From a virus: a DNA stretch of 20,086 bases. The stretch is from positions 1 to 20,086 of the IMG/VR virus record IMGVR_UViG_3300004154_000058. One strand, written 5' to 3'. The notes beneath the pieces are model-generated. The model was given only the letters and a program-made list of their open reading frames with translations, had not been told where the DNA came from and made no database searches. Numbering within the stretch: the stretch's first letter is position 1; each line of letters begins with the position of its first letter. This document shows, piece after piece, positions 1-5,835 of this stretch. A program made the translations under genes and the position numbers.

Positions 1-54
1 CCCGCCAGCCTTGATGGACCCGCCAGCCTTGATGGACCCGCCAGCCTTGATGTA
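1..54. repeat. 18-bp tandem repeat, 3 copies visible
   Basis: Unit CCCGCCAGCCTTGATGGA occurs twice exactly (1-18, 19-36) and a third time with one change near its end (37-54, ending TGTA). 18 bp equals six codons, so the repeat lies in frame with the minus-strand gene and encodes its hexapeptide repeat. It may continue beyond position 1. Confidence 0.9.
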
Positions 55-189
55 CCCACGCACCTCAATCCGCATATCCACCAAGAATTTGCCTATGATC
101 TCCAGATGCCCGTCAACGAAATACATGTCGCCGTCCGGGGTTTTGAACCGCTGAATATCATCCAGTGATGCAACCTTAAAAGTTTCCAT
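1..189 (-). CDS. Repeat protein of the G-S-I-K-A-G type, 3' end outside window
   Basis: Leftward gene starting at the ATG complementary to 187-189, with a clear GGAGG Shine-Dalgarno about 4 nt upstream on the minus strand. The first 63 residues are visible: an N-terminal part (METFKVASLDDIQRF...) with a segment FVDGHLEIIGKFLVDMRIEVRG, then a hexapeptide repeat Y/S-I-K-A-G-G encoded by 18-bp DNA repeats and still running at the window edge. Alternating I/K/G repeats of this kind suggest a beta-helix or beta-solenoid. Similar repeats occur in uncharacterised phage proteins; no function is known to me. It is transcribed divergently from the early operon, probably from the leftward half of the control region at 346-430, with an mRNA leader of about 150 nt. 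The gene call is firm because of start, RBS and coherent frame; the function is unknown. Confidence 0.75.
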   Translation of the reverse strand, partial: METFKVASLDDIQRFKTPDGDMYFVDGHLEIIGKFLVDMRIEVRGYIKAGGSIKAGGSIKAGG

Positions 190-259
190 GTCGCCTCCGT
201 TTGTTCCCTTTCGCGCTTCCCGCCTCGGTCTTCCTGGCCTCTGCCGCCGTCCGGTGTCA

Positions 260-272
260 GGGGCTTTGCCCC
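260..272. other. GGGGC-TTT-GCCCC stem-loop in divergent leader
   Basis: A perfect 5-bp stem with a 3-nt loop, flanked by CCGG on both sides. It lies in the 248-bp intergenic region (190-437), inside the presumed leader of the leftward gene. There is no T-tract on either side, so it is not a convincing intrinsic terminator. Nothing else is seen in 190-345. Confidence 0.4.
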
Positions 273-345
273 GCCGTTCCCGGACCCCGAAGGTTGGTGG
301 TGTTGGCCTCGGTCGCTACTGCGGGCCGCTCGTCGTGTTGGGGGT

Positions 346-430
346 ACTTTGCCGCTTGGCAGAAAATGTGTCAAGGGGAAATTACCATATGGCAAAAATT
401 GTTGACATGGCGGGATTTGTCCGGCAAAGT
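346..430. promoter_or_regulatory. Dyad-symmetric divergent promoter/operator region
   Basis: The 85-bp region is symmetric about position 388. ACTTTGCCG (346-354) mirrors CGGCAAAGT (422-430), TGTCAA (369-374) mirrors TTGACA (402-407), and the centre is the 14-bp near-palindrome TTACCATATGGCAA (382-395). Read outward, each strand carries TTGACA, 17 nt, then CAAAGT. TTGACA is the consensus -35 at ideal spacing, but CAAAGT is a poor -10. Two divergent, back-to-back promoters with a central operator are the natural reading. Rightward transcription would begin at about 437-438, the A of the regulator's ATG, which has no Shine-Dalgarno; this suggests a leaderless mRNA. A further palindrome-like site, TTGCC-N4-GGCAG (349-362), lies 33 bp from the central site. 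The symmetry is seen; the promoter function is inferred. Confidence 0.6.
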
Positions 431-437
431 GGCCCGC

Positions 438-635
438 ATGAACGAATTGAGACGACTTCTAGTTATCTACGGTATGCGCCCTTCGGAGCTTTCGCGGCTT
501 GCCGGGATGGCCCCGTCTACGGTTACGCGGCACATCCGGGGGGAGCGCAGCATATCGGCAAAGGCGGCTTTGGCGTATCAACGTGTTTTTTCCGTTCCGC
601 TGGAGATGTTTTTGATACAGGATGGGAAAAAATGA
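438..635 (+). CDS. Cro/C1-type HTH regulator, 65 aa
   Basis: Small XRE (Cro/C1-type) DNA-binding protein. The visible helix-turn-helix spans about residues 14-36 (PSELSRLAGMAPSTVTRHIRG), followed by a short C-terminal part ending VPLEMFLIQDGKK. At 65 aa it is a single-domain regulator with no cleavage or oligomerisation domain. The frame is open further upstream, but ATG 438 is chosen because the family usually begins just before helix 1 and the upstream part has no similarity and no RBS. No Shine-Dalgarno precedes the ATG, and the predicted transcription start falls on it, so translation may be leaderless as for lambda cI from PRM. It probably binds the symmetric sites at 346-430 and controls both divergent operons. 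Whether it acts as repressor or Cro-like switch cannot be told. Confidence 0.8.
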   Translation: MNELRRLLVIYGMRPSELSRLAGMAPSTVTRHIRGERSISAKAALAYQRVFSVPLEMFLIQDGKK

Positions 636-1141
636 CCAAGACATGCAAGGTTTGCGGCAAGCCGGTCCCGGATGACAAGCCATGGCGGATCACATGCAGC
701 CGCGAGTGCGACCAGATCAATCGAAGTCAGCAGGCGGCGGCGCAATCCCATGATTTGCGGCGGCGGCCCGTGAAGCCGTGTGAGTTTTGCGGCAAGCTGT
801 TCCGGCCAGCAAACGCGACGGGGCGATTTTGCACGATGTCGTGCGCTTCACTCTGGAACGCGAGGCACAAGGGGCAGGCATCGAAGCCCACTGTTTGCGT
901 CGTCTGCGGGGCGCAGATCACAAGCCAGACAAGGCGCGTCACCTGCGGAGAAGGGTGTTTCCGCGCCCTGCTTTCCAGTAACGCCTCGCACCCTCACACC
1001 GAAGACCGCAAGCGACACGATCCGAAGTCCGTCGTCAATAAATACGGCGAACTCTGGCCGATCACCCGCCTTGACACGCCCTGGCCGCTCCCCGTTGACC
1101 CGCAGATATGCCCGTTTGGGTGGCAGGAGGTCGCGGCATGA
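632..1141 (+). CDS. Triple zinc-finger protein, 169 aa
   Basis: Starts at ATG 632, overlapping the regulator's TGA by 4 bp; the longer open frame upstream has no support. It contains three successive modules of the form CxxCG...(T/F)C-x3-C: CKVCGKPVPDDK...TCSREC near residues 5-30, CEFCGKLFRP...FCTMSC near 50-71, and CVVCGAQITS...TCGEGC near 87-109. These resemble the FCS/treble-clef-like fingers often found beside HNH endonuclease domains in phage proteins, but no nuclease motif is present here. The C-terminal third (ending WPLPVDPQICPFGWQEVAA) has no recognised motif. The next gene encodes two more fingers of the same style, so the pair looks like an expanded family. DNA, RNA or protein binding are all possible; function unknown. 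Confidence 0.75.
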   Translation: MTKTCKVCGKPVPDDKPWRITCSRECDQINRSQQAAAQSHDLRRRPVKPCEFCGKLFRPANATGRFCTMSCASLWNARHKGQASKPTVCVVCGAQITSQTRRVTCGEGCFRALLSSNASHPHTEDRKRHDPKSVVNKYGELWPITRLDTPWPLPVDPQICPFGWQEVAA

Positions 1142-1503
1142 AGGACGTTGGGACAAAAACTTGCTCCATTTGCGGAGAAGTCTACCGCCCCCGTGTTCAC
1201 AATCAAAAGACCTGCGGCAAGTTTGAGTGCCTCTGTGAGCGCGTCCGCGTGTTGAAGATCAAAGACAAGACCGGCCTTTATCCAAAACGTGAGTGTCCTT
1301 ACTGCCACGTCACGTTTCGTCCCTTCCAGTACAATCAAGTCACTTGCGGGTCTGTCAAGTGCAAGAATGACCACTCGATGTATTTGCAACTTAATCGGCA
1401 GGCATTTCGTGCCGAGGTCAAGGCGCACAACCTCGCGGCAAAGCGAGAGTTGAACCGTGCTTATCGTGCCCGAGTTAAAGCACGGGAGGCGGTGGCGGCA
1501 TGA
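1138..1503 (+). CDS. Double zinc-finger protein, 121 aa
   Basis: ATG 1138 is preceded by AGGAGG at 1125-1130 and overlaps the previous stop (ATGA). Two fingers are visible, CSICGEVYRPRVHNQKTCGKFEC near residues 8-30 and CPYCHVTFRPFQYNQVTCGSVKC near 51-73, so close in pattern that they look like an internal duplication. The C-terminal part is a basic, alanine-rich helix (RAEVKAHNLAAKRELNRAYR and onward), fit for nucleic-acid binding or a coiled coil. It is related in design to the preceding protein. It sits in the early operon ahead of replication genes; a role as a small host- or DNA-directed early protein is inference only. Confidence 0.75.
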   Translation: MKDVGTKTCSICGEVYRPRVHNQKTCGKFECLCERVRVLKIKDKTGLYPKRECPYCHVTFRPFQYNQVTCGSVKCKNDHSMYLQLNRQAFRAEVKAHNLAAKRELNRAYRARVKAREAVAA

Positions 1504-1769
1504 GAGGACTCTACGCCCGCGCTCTCGCCCACTACGGCCCGCACGCACAGATAGACCAGATGAAAGAAGAGTGCGCGGAACTCATCGTGGAGCTTTCGCA
1601 CCACCGCAGATTCGGCACCGCCATGGCCCGACGCGCTGTGATCGGGGAACTGGCCGACGTGCAAATTATGCTGGCGCAGATGCGAATCCTTTTTGGCGAG
1701 GCAGACGTGGACGAGGTCGTCCGCGAGAAAGAGGCGAGGCTTGATCGGCGGATGAGGGGGGAGGCGTGA
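1500..1769 (+). CDS. MazG-like nucleotide pyrophosphohydrolase family protein
   Basis: 89-aa all-alpha protein starting at ATG 1500 in an ATGA overlap. It has the MazG-type metal-binding pattern: EEC-x-E at residues 23-27 within KEECAELIVEL, and E50-x2-D53 (ELAD) in the second helix, followed by an acidic VDEVVREKEARL. Members hydrolyse (d)NTPs to monophosphates using Mg2+. In phages they are thought to alter nucleotide pools or ppGpp signalling. The protein is about the minimal length of a single MazG fold. It sits between zinc-finger proteins and the replication initiator, consistent with an early metabolic role. The fold is well supported; substrate unknown. Confidence 0.75.
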   Translation: MRGLYARALAHYGPHAQIDQMKEECAELIVELSHHRRFGTAMARRAVIGELADVQIMLAQMRILFGEADVDEVVREKEARLDRRMRGEA

Positions 1770-2521
1770 TGGACTGGTTTCGCCACTATGTCGGGACGGC
1801 CACGGACCCCAAGTTCCTGGTCGTCGCCAAAAAATCGGGGGCGCGTTTGGGCGACGTGCTGGCTGTCTGGCAGATGCTCCTGGAGCGGGCCTGTGCAGCG
1901 CCAGAACGGGGAAAAGTGGAAGTGTTTGACCACGAGGGAGCCGACGCCTTGCTTGACCTTGAGGACGGTGGCGCACGGAAAATTTACGTCGCCATGGAAG
2001 ACAAGGGGATGATTTCTGACGGGCGGATCGCGGCATGGGAAAAGCGTCAACCAAAACGTGAGCGAGACGACGACAGTTCGCAGCGCGTCAAGGAATTTCG
2101 CGAGAGGAAAAAGCAAGAAAGTAACGACACTTACAACAATGTAACGCCGTGTAACGCCACGCAACGCCAGGAAACACCTAGAGGAGAGGAGATAAGAGAA
2201 GAAGAGATAAAGAAAGAGAAAGACTCTCTTGCGCTCCTGCCTTCGGCGGTGCGCGAGTTTGACGCTTTCTGGCAGGCGTACCCGAAAAAGCGCTCGAAGC
2301 AGCAGGCGCAAAAAGCCTGGGGCAAGCTTCGCAAGGAAAAAACGCTGCCGCCGCTTCCCACGATCCTGCAAGCCATAGCAGCCGCACAGGCGGGCCATGA
2401 TTGGCAAAAGGACGGCGGACAGTTCATCCCCCACCCGGCGACGTGGATTAATGCCCACGGGTGGAACGACGAGCCGACGCAGGCGGCGAAAACATCCGGG
2501 AGGTGCCCGGCATGGCTATGA
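1769..2521 (+). CDS. O-like phage replication initiator / helicase-loading protein
   Basis: 250 aa from ATG 1769 (GGGGGGAGG at 1755-1763 gives good spacing; an adjacent GTG at 1766 is possible). The N-terminal third (DWFRHYVGTATDPKF...) looks like the winged-helix part of phage replication proteins. Residues about 95-160 are a charged, low-complexity linker. The C-terminal part has the signature FDAFWQAYPKK, AQKAWGKL, and DGGQFIPHPATWINAHGWND, typical of phage O-like/DnaD-like replication proteins that recruit a helicase. It precedes the primase-helicase gene and overlaps it. The linker-coding DNA carries 10-bp direct repeats and a purine tract (2121-2223), as in lambda O, so the origin probably lies inside this gene. 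Confidence 0.8.
   Translation: MDWFRHYVGTATDPKFLVVAKKSGARLGDVLAVWQMLLERACAAPERGKVEVFDHEGADALLDLEDGGARKIYVAMEDKGMISDGRIAAWEKRQPKRERDDDSSQRVKEFRERKKQESNDTYNNVTPCNATQRQETPRGEEIREEEIKKEKDSLALLPSAVREFDAFWQAYPKKRSKQQAQKAWGKLRKEKTLPPLPTILQAIAAAQAGHDWQKDGGQFIPHPATWINAHGWNDEPTQAAKTSGRCPAWL
2121..2223 (+). repeat. Iteron-like 10-bp repeats plus purine tract; candidate origin
   Basis: Decamers GTAACGACAC (2121), GTAACGCCGT (2141), GTAACGCCAC (2151), GCAACGCCAG (2161) and GAAACACCTA (2171) follow each other at exact multiples of 10 bp. Positions 2180-2223 are then 44 nt with only two pyrimidines (T2193, T2208), clearly AT-richer than the surroundings. Ten is not a multiple of three, so the repeats are read in different frames (VTP, then CNA, then QR) and the similarity is at DNA level. 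Helically phased sites beside an easily melted tract inside a replication gene match the lambda ori design. Origin function is inferred. Confidence 0.6.
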
Positions 2522-4218
2522 ACTTGAAGTCATACGGCATCCACGTCCCCGCTGACGCCACGGGCGACGTGAAAACAACCTGCCCGCAGTGCAGCGCCAG
2601 CCGTAAGAAGTCCACGGACCCGTGCTTGAGCGTGAATGTGACCGAGGGCGTGTGGAATTGCTGGCATTGCGGCTGGACGGGAACCGTCAAGGGTGTGGCG
2701 GAAAAGCCAGAGCCTTTGCCGCGAAAGCCGGTTCGGCCAGCTTACAAGGCCAGCGTGGACTTGCCCGAGAAGGTGCTGGCGTACTTCGCTAGTCGCGGGA
2801 TCACACCCGATGCGCTGGCATCGAACCGAGTCGGCTACGGCCTGGCCTGGATGCCCGGAACTGACGGCGAAGTGACGGCAATTCAGTTTCCGTACGTCAA
2901 GGGCGGCGAAGTCGTGAACATCAAATTCCGCGACGGCAAGAAGCGGTTCCGCCAGGCCAAGGACGCCGAAAAGTGCCTGTATCGCTTCGACGAGATCGCC
3001 GCACGCGCCAGCGCAAATCGCTATCTCGTCATCACCGAAGGCGAGATGGACGCGCTTTCGCTGGTTTCAATCGGCATCAACGCCGTCACCAGCGTTCCCG
3101 ACGGTGCGCCTTCGCCCGATACGAAGCAGTACGAAAAGAAGTTCAGCTTTTTGGAGTCTGCCGAGGAGATTATAGCCGCTTACGGGCGCGTGATCCTGTG
3201 CGTGGACAACGACTTACCCGGGCAAACGCTTGAGCGTGAGCTTGCGCGGCGCATTGGCGTCGAGCGGTGCTGGCGCGTCGCCTATCCCGACGGCTGCAAG
3301 GACATCAACGAGGTGCTGGTTAATCACGGCAAAGACGCGGCGGCGGCAGTCATCGCCAACGCGGTGCCGATGCCGGTGGAGGGGCTTTTCGGGATTCCGG
3401 ACTTGGCCGGGGATGTGGGGCTTTTGTACGCCGAAGGAATGCGCCCCGGAGTCTCGACCGGCTGGCTGTGCCTTGACGACTTCTACACCGTCCGCCTTGG
3501 AGAAATGACGATTGTCACTGGAATCCCGGGGTCGGGGAAATCAAACTGGCTGGATGCGCTTCTGGTCAACCTGCATCGCGACCAGGAGTGGGGGTTTGCG
3601 CTGTTTTCGCCCGAGAACTGGCCGCCCGAAAGGCATGTGGCGAACCTACTGGAAAAGGTCATCCGGAAACCATTTTCCACGAAGTACAGCTACACGGAGC
3701 GGATGCGGGATGACGAGGTGAGGGATGGCCTTGAATACATGGCCGGATATTTTCACTTCATCATGCCCCCCGAAGACCAGATGTCACTCGACAGCATCCT
3801 GCAAAAGGCGCGTGTCGCCATTTATCGGTTCGGGTGTCGCGGTGTGGTGATTGATCCTTGGAACGAAATAGAGCATAATCGTAGCGACAAGATAAGCGAG
3901 ACTGACTACATCTCGCAATCTTTGACGAAGGTCCGACGGTTCGCGAGAATGAACCATGTCCACGTCTGGCTTGTCGCGCATCCGACGAAGATGCAGAAAA
4001 GCAAGGACAGCGGCGAATATCCAGTCCCGACTATGTATGACATCTCCGGCAGCGCACACTGGAGGAACAAGGCGGACAACGGAATTTGCGTCCACCGCCC
4101 TGATTACGAGCGCGACGTGACCGAGATTTACGTTCAAAAGATTCGTTTTCGCGAGGTCGGCAAGATTGGCAAGGTGGAGTTGAAGTACGCCCGCGAGTGC
4201 GGGATATATTTTGAGTAA
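2512..4218 (+). CDS. Bifunctional primase-helicase (T7 gp4-like)
   Basis: 568 aa, close to the 566 aa of T7 gp4, combining priming with 5'-3' unwinding at the fork. In order: zinc-binding domain C24-x2-C27...C50-x2-C53 (CPQC...CWHCGW) for template recognition; TOPRIM catalytic core with E176 in ITEGEMDAL and D232-x-D234 in CVDND for Mg2+; RecA/DnaB-like helicase with Walker A GIPGSGKS (337-344), Walker B-like VVIDPWNE (445-452) and a VAHPTK segment. ATG 2512 is chosen because GGGAGG (2498-2503) lies 8 nt upstream; ATG 2518 would give an ATGA overlap but poor spacing. It follows the O-like protein and precedes SSB, so the three form a replication module. No polymerase gene accompanies it. Confidence 0.93.
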   Translation: MAMNLKSYGIHVPADATGDVKTTCPQCSASRKKSTDPCLSVNVTEGVWNCWHCGWTGTVKGVAEKPEPLPRKPVRPAYKASVDLPEKVLAYFASRGITPDALASNRVGYGLAWMPGTDGEVTAIQFPYVKGGEVVNIKFRDGKKRFRQAKDAEKCLYRFDEIAARASANRYLVITEGEMDALSLVSIGINAVTSVPDGAPSPDTKQYEKKFSFLESAEEIIAAYGRVILCVDNDLPGQTLERELARRIGVERCWRVAYPDGCKDINEVLVNHGKDAAAAVIANAVPMPVEGLFGIPDLAGDVGLLYAEGMRPGVSTGWLCLDDFYTVRLGEMTIVTGIPGSGKSNWLDALLVNLHRDQEWGFALFSPENWPPERHVANLLEKVIRKPFSTKYSYTERMRDDEVRDGLEYMAGYFHFIMPPEDQMSLDSILQKARVAIYRFGCRGVVIDPWNEIEHNRSDKISETDYISQSLTKVRRFARMNHVHVWLVAHPTKMQKSKDSGEYPVPTMYDISGSAHWRNKADNGICVHRPDYERDVTEIYVQKIRFREVGKIGKVELKYARECGIYFE

Positions 4219-4230
4219 AAAGGAGATCGC

Positions 4231-4680
4231 ATGAACGTTTTTATGGCTTCTGGTCGCATCGGCAAAGACGCTGAAACTCGGTTCACCACGGCAGGGATGC
4301 CCGTCACCACGTTTTCGATGGCCGTCGATCAGGGGTTTGGCGACAAGAAAAAGGCGATGTGGCTGCGCTGCAAGGTGTTCAAGCGCGAGAATCTGGCCCC
4401 ACACCTGCTCAAGGGCAAGCCGATTATCGTGCGCGGCGAGTTGACGATCAACGAGTGGGAGAAGGACGGCCAGAAGCACAGCATGCCCGAGATCATCTGC
4501 AACGAGGTCGAATTTCAGCAGGGCCAGCCCCGCGACACGTCGGCCCCGGCCAGCCCCGCGCCACGGGAAGGGCAGTTCCCGAGCGAGGCGAGTGGCATGG
4601 AAGATGTCCCGTTCGCCGTTGTTCTCGCTCCTCTCGCGGCCATTGGGTTGGCGCTGCTTGGTTATGGGGTTGTAATATGA
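4231..4680 (+). CDS. ssb: Single-stranded DNA-binding protein with hydrophobic C-terminal extension
   Basis: 149 aa with a perfect AAGGAGATCGC-ATG start. Residues 1-105 form an OB-fold of the bacterial/phage SSB family (GRIGKDAETRFT, MWLRCKVF, KGKPIIVRGELTINEW). A flexible Pro/Ser/Ala linker follows, then the acidic protein-docking tip M-EDVPF at residues 124-128. In typical SSBs this tip is the very C-terminus. Here 21 more residues follow, strongly hydrophobic (AVVLAPLAAIGLALLGYGVVI), long enough for one membrane helix. It coats ssDNA during replication with the primase-helicase encoded just upstream. The extension could anchor SSB to the membrane or mask the docking tip; this is speculative. 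The downstream HNH gene overlaps the stop by ATGA. Confidence 0.92.
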   Translation: MNVFMASGRIGKDAETRFTTAGMPVTTFSMAVDQGFGDKKKAMWLRCKVFKRENLAPHLLKGKPIIVRGELTINEWEKDGQKHSMPEIICNEVEFQQGQPRDTSAPASPAPREGQFPSEASGMEDVPFAVVLAPLAAIGLALLGYGVVI

Positions 4681-5159
4681 AAAAATGCTTTAAGTGTGGG
4701 GTGATAAAGCCGATTGGAGAGTTTTATAAACATCCCCAAATGGCCGATGGGCATCTTGGAAAGTGCAAGGATTGCACAAGGAATGATGTTAAAAACAATC
4801 GTTCCGAGAGATACGATTATTACAAAACTTTTGATAAAATGCGCGCCAACCTCCCGCATAGAATGGCCGCACGAAAGGCATACGCAACGACAGGAAGAGG
4901 GAGATTGGCTAGTGCTAAAAGTCGTAAAAATTACAGAGAGAGATATCCCGAAAAATATGCGGCGCATGAGGCAGTTACTATTGCGGTAGCGTCTGGAAAA
5001 TTGATTAAGCCTGATACATGCTCAAGTTGCGGGAATCTTGCTCGGGTTCAAGGCCACCACGAAGACTATTCCAAACCCCTTGACGTAATATGGCTTTGCC
5101 CTGCTTGTCATGCTTTGCGGCACAGGGCGAGGGATACGCAGCCTGCCATGGCATTCTAG
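4677..5159 (+). CDS. HNH-type endonuclease with zinc ribbons, 160 aa
   Basis: ATG 4677 overlaps the ssb stop (ATGA). The N-terminus has C4-x2-C7...C30-x2-C33 (CFKCGVIKPIGEFYK...KCKDC), a zinc module common in phage HNH proteins. The middle is basic. The C-terminus has C115-x2-C118, H127-H128 in QGHHEDYSKPLDVIWLC and C141-x2-C144-HALRH149, a pattern seen in phage proteins annotated as HNH endonucleases. Base composition is visibly AT-richer than both neighbours (many AAA/TAT/GAT codons), which points to recent arrival, as expected for a free-standing homing-type endonuclease. An imperfect hairpin spans its stop codon. It could cut an allele lacking the insertion; cleavage is not demonstrable here. 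Confidence 0.75.
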   Translation: MKKCFKCGVIKPIGEFYKHPQMADGHLGKCKDCTRNDVKNNRSERYDYYKTFDKMRANLPHRMAARKAYATTGRGRLASAKSRKNYRERYPEKYAAHEAVTIAVASGKLIKPDTCSSCGNLARVQGHHEDYSKPLDVIWLCPACHALRHRARDTQPAMAF

Positions 5160-5194
5160 CGGCCTGCTCCACAGCCGAAAATCGGGCCTAGAAT
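5153..5194 (+). other. Bulged hairpin over the HNH stop codon
   Basis: ATTCTA (5153-5158) pairs with TAGAAT (5189-5194), and GGCC (5161-5164) with GGCC (5185-5188), giving a 10-bp stem interrupted by a 2-nt bulge. No T-tract follows, so termination is doubtful. It may protect or separate transcripts, or mark the right edge of the inserted AT-rich gene. The rest of 5195-5313 shows no clear gene. Confidence 0.4.
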
Positions 5195-5313
5195 CGCTTC
5201 TGGTGTGGCCGGGTAGGCCGTAGGTCGTCTTGAACGAAAAAACGCCGCCACGACGTCTGTACGAGGCGATGGAGGCATATGGGAGGGCGAGAGATGACGG
5301 GAGAACGCGACCA

Positions 5314-5616
5314 GTGAGACGACGCGCCAGGGTTGACGACAACCACGCCGAGATCGTGGCCGCGCTGCGAGCTGTCGGCTGCGATGTCATGGACCTGTCG
5401 CGGGTTGGCGAGGGGTGCCCCGACCTGTTCGTGGCGCACCCACGGATGAAGCCGGTGTGTTTCGTCGAGGTGAAAGACGGGCGCAAGCCGCCGTCGGCCA
5501 GGCGGTTGACCCCGGCGCAGGAGGAACGATTCGATGCGCTGGAGCGCCACGGGGCTAAGGTTGTCATGGTGCTGTCGGTTGACGACGCGCTGCAAAAGTT
5601 GGGGTTCACGTTTTGA
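5314..5616 (+). CDS. VRR-NUC / Holliday-junction-resolvase-like nuclease, 100 aa
   Basis: Small PD-(D/E)xK nuclease of the VRR-NUC-like phage type. With the GTG at 5314 as start the protein begins (M)RRRARVDDNHAEIV, the place where related proteins start. Candidate active-site residues are E13, D37 in GCPDLFV, and E52-x-K54 in VEVKDG, followed by KPPSARRLTPAQEERF, a hallmark stretch of the family. In-frame TTG 5230 or ATG 5269 would add 15-28 residues with no family support. GGGAG at 5299-5303 is a fair RBS for GTG 5314. It probably cleaves branched or structured DNA during replication or recombination. Fold confidence is high; the start is uncertain. Confidence 0.8.
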   Translation: MRRRARVDDNHAEIVAALRAVGCDVMDLSRVGEGCPDLFVAHPRMKPVCFVEVKDGRKPPSARRLTPAQEERFDALERHGAKVVMVLSVDDALQKLGFTF

Positions 5617-5658
5617 ATAGTGCAACCACACTTACACTATTCGCGGTGATTAGTGCAA
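5615..5658. repeat. Inverted repeat plus TAGTGCAA direct repeats
   Basis: GAATAGTG (5615-5622) and CACTATTC (5635-5642) form a perfect 8-bp inverted repeat around 12 nt, starting on the nuclease stop codon. TAGTGCAA occurs at 5618-5625 and again at 5651-5658, 33 bp apart. There is no T-tract. It could be a protein-binding site or RNA hairpin ahead of the next small gene; no function is assigned. Confidence 0.45.
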
Positions 5659-5835
5659 AACGCGCCCGCTCCTGACGTTTGCGACACCATTTGCACGATG
5701 TGGCGAAGCGGCAAATGCACGGCTGACCTCGCGGCGACGTTGACGAAACACAGGCCGATGGGGGTGTGCGCCCTGGGACGAGAACTGGCGACAGAAAGAG
5801 CGAAGGAGAAAGCGAGTGGGAAAACCAATAGATGA
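5653..5835 (+). CDS. Small hypothetical protein, possible HTH, 60 aa
   Basis: Starts at GTG 5653 with GGTGA five nt upstream and overlaps the next gene by 20 bp. The sequence contains ICTMWRSGKCTADLAATL, which has the spacing of a resolvase-type helix-turn-helix (I-x2-MW-x2-G-x4-DLA-x2-L), then a basic tail rich in K and R. It lies in a continuous run of plus-strand genes, and without it there would be a 200-bp gap. No homologue is recognised. ATG 5698 is a shorter alternative start. The call is moderate because the protein is short and its motif is weak. Confidence 0.45.
   Translation: MQNAPAPDVCDTICTMWRSGKCTADLAATLTKHRPMGVCALGRELATERAKEKASGKTNR

Noticed and set aside
1-54. CRISPR-like repeat array
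   Set aside because: 18-bp units are directly adjacent with no spacers and encode an in-frame protein repeat.
260-272. GGGGCTTTGCCCC as an intrinsic terminator
   Set aside because: No T-tract on either strand; kept only as a stem-loop.
188-631. Upstream extensions of the zinc-finger and HTH frames to 188/201
   Set aside because: Extended parts read through the promoter dyad, lack RBS and show no domain; the family-consistent starts are 438 and 632.
1532-2458. Long minus-strand open frame of 308 aa opposite the MazG-like and replication genes
   Set aside because: Antisense shadow in GC-rich DNA: low-complexity product (Leu/Phe/Arg rich) with no motif, while the plus strand has recognised families with RBS and coupled starts.
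5195-5313. tRNA or small gene in the gap before the nuclease
   Set aside because: No cloverleaf-type stems or tRNA consensus; only short in-frame extensions of the nuclease and a 12-codon frame are present.
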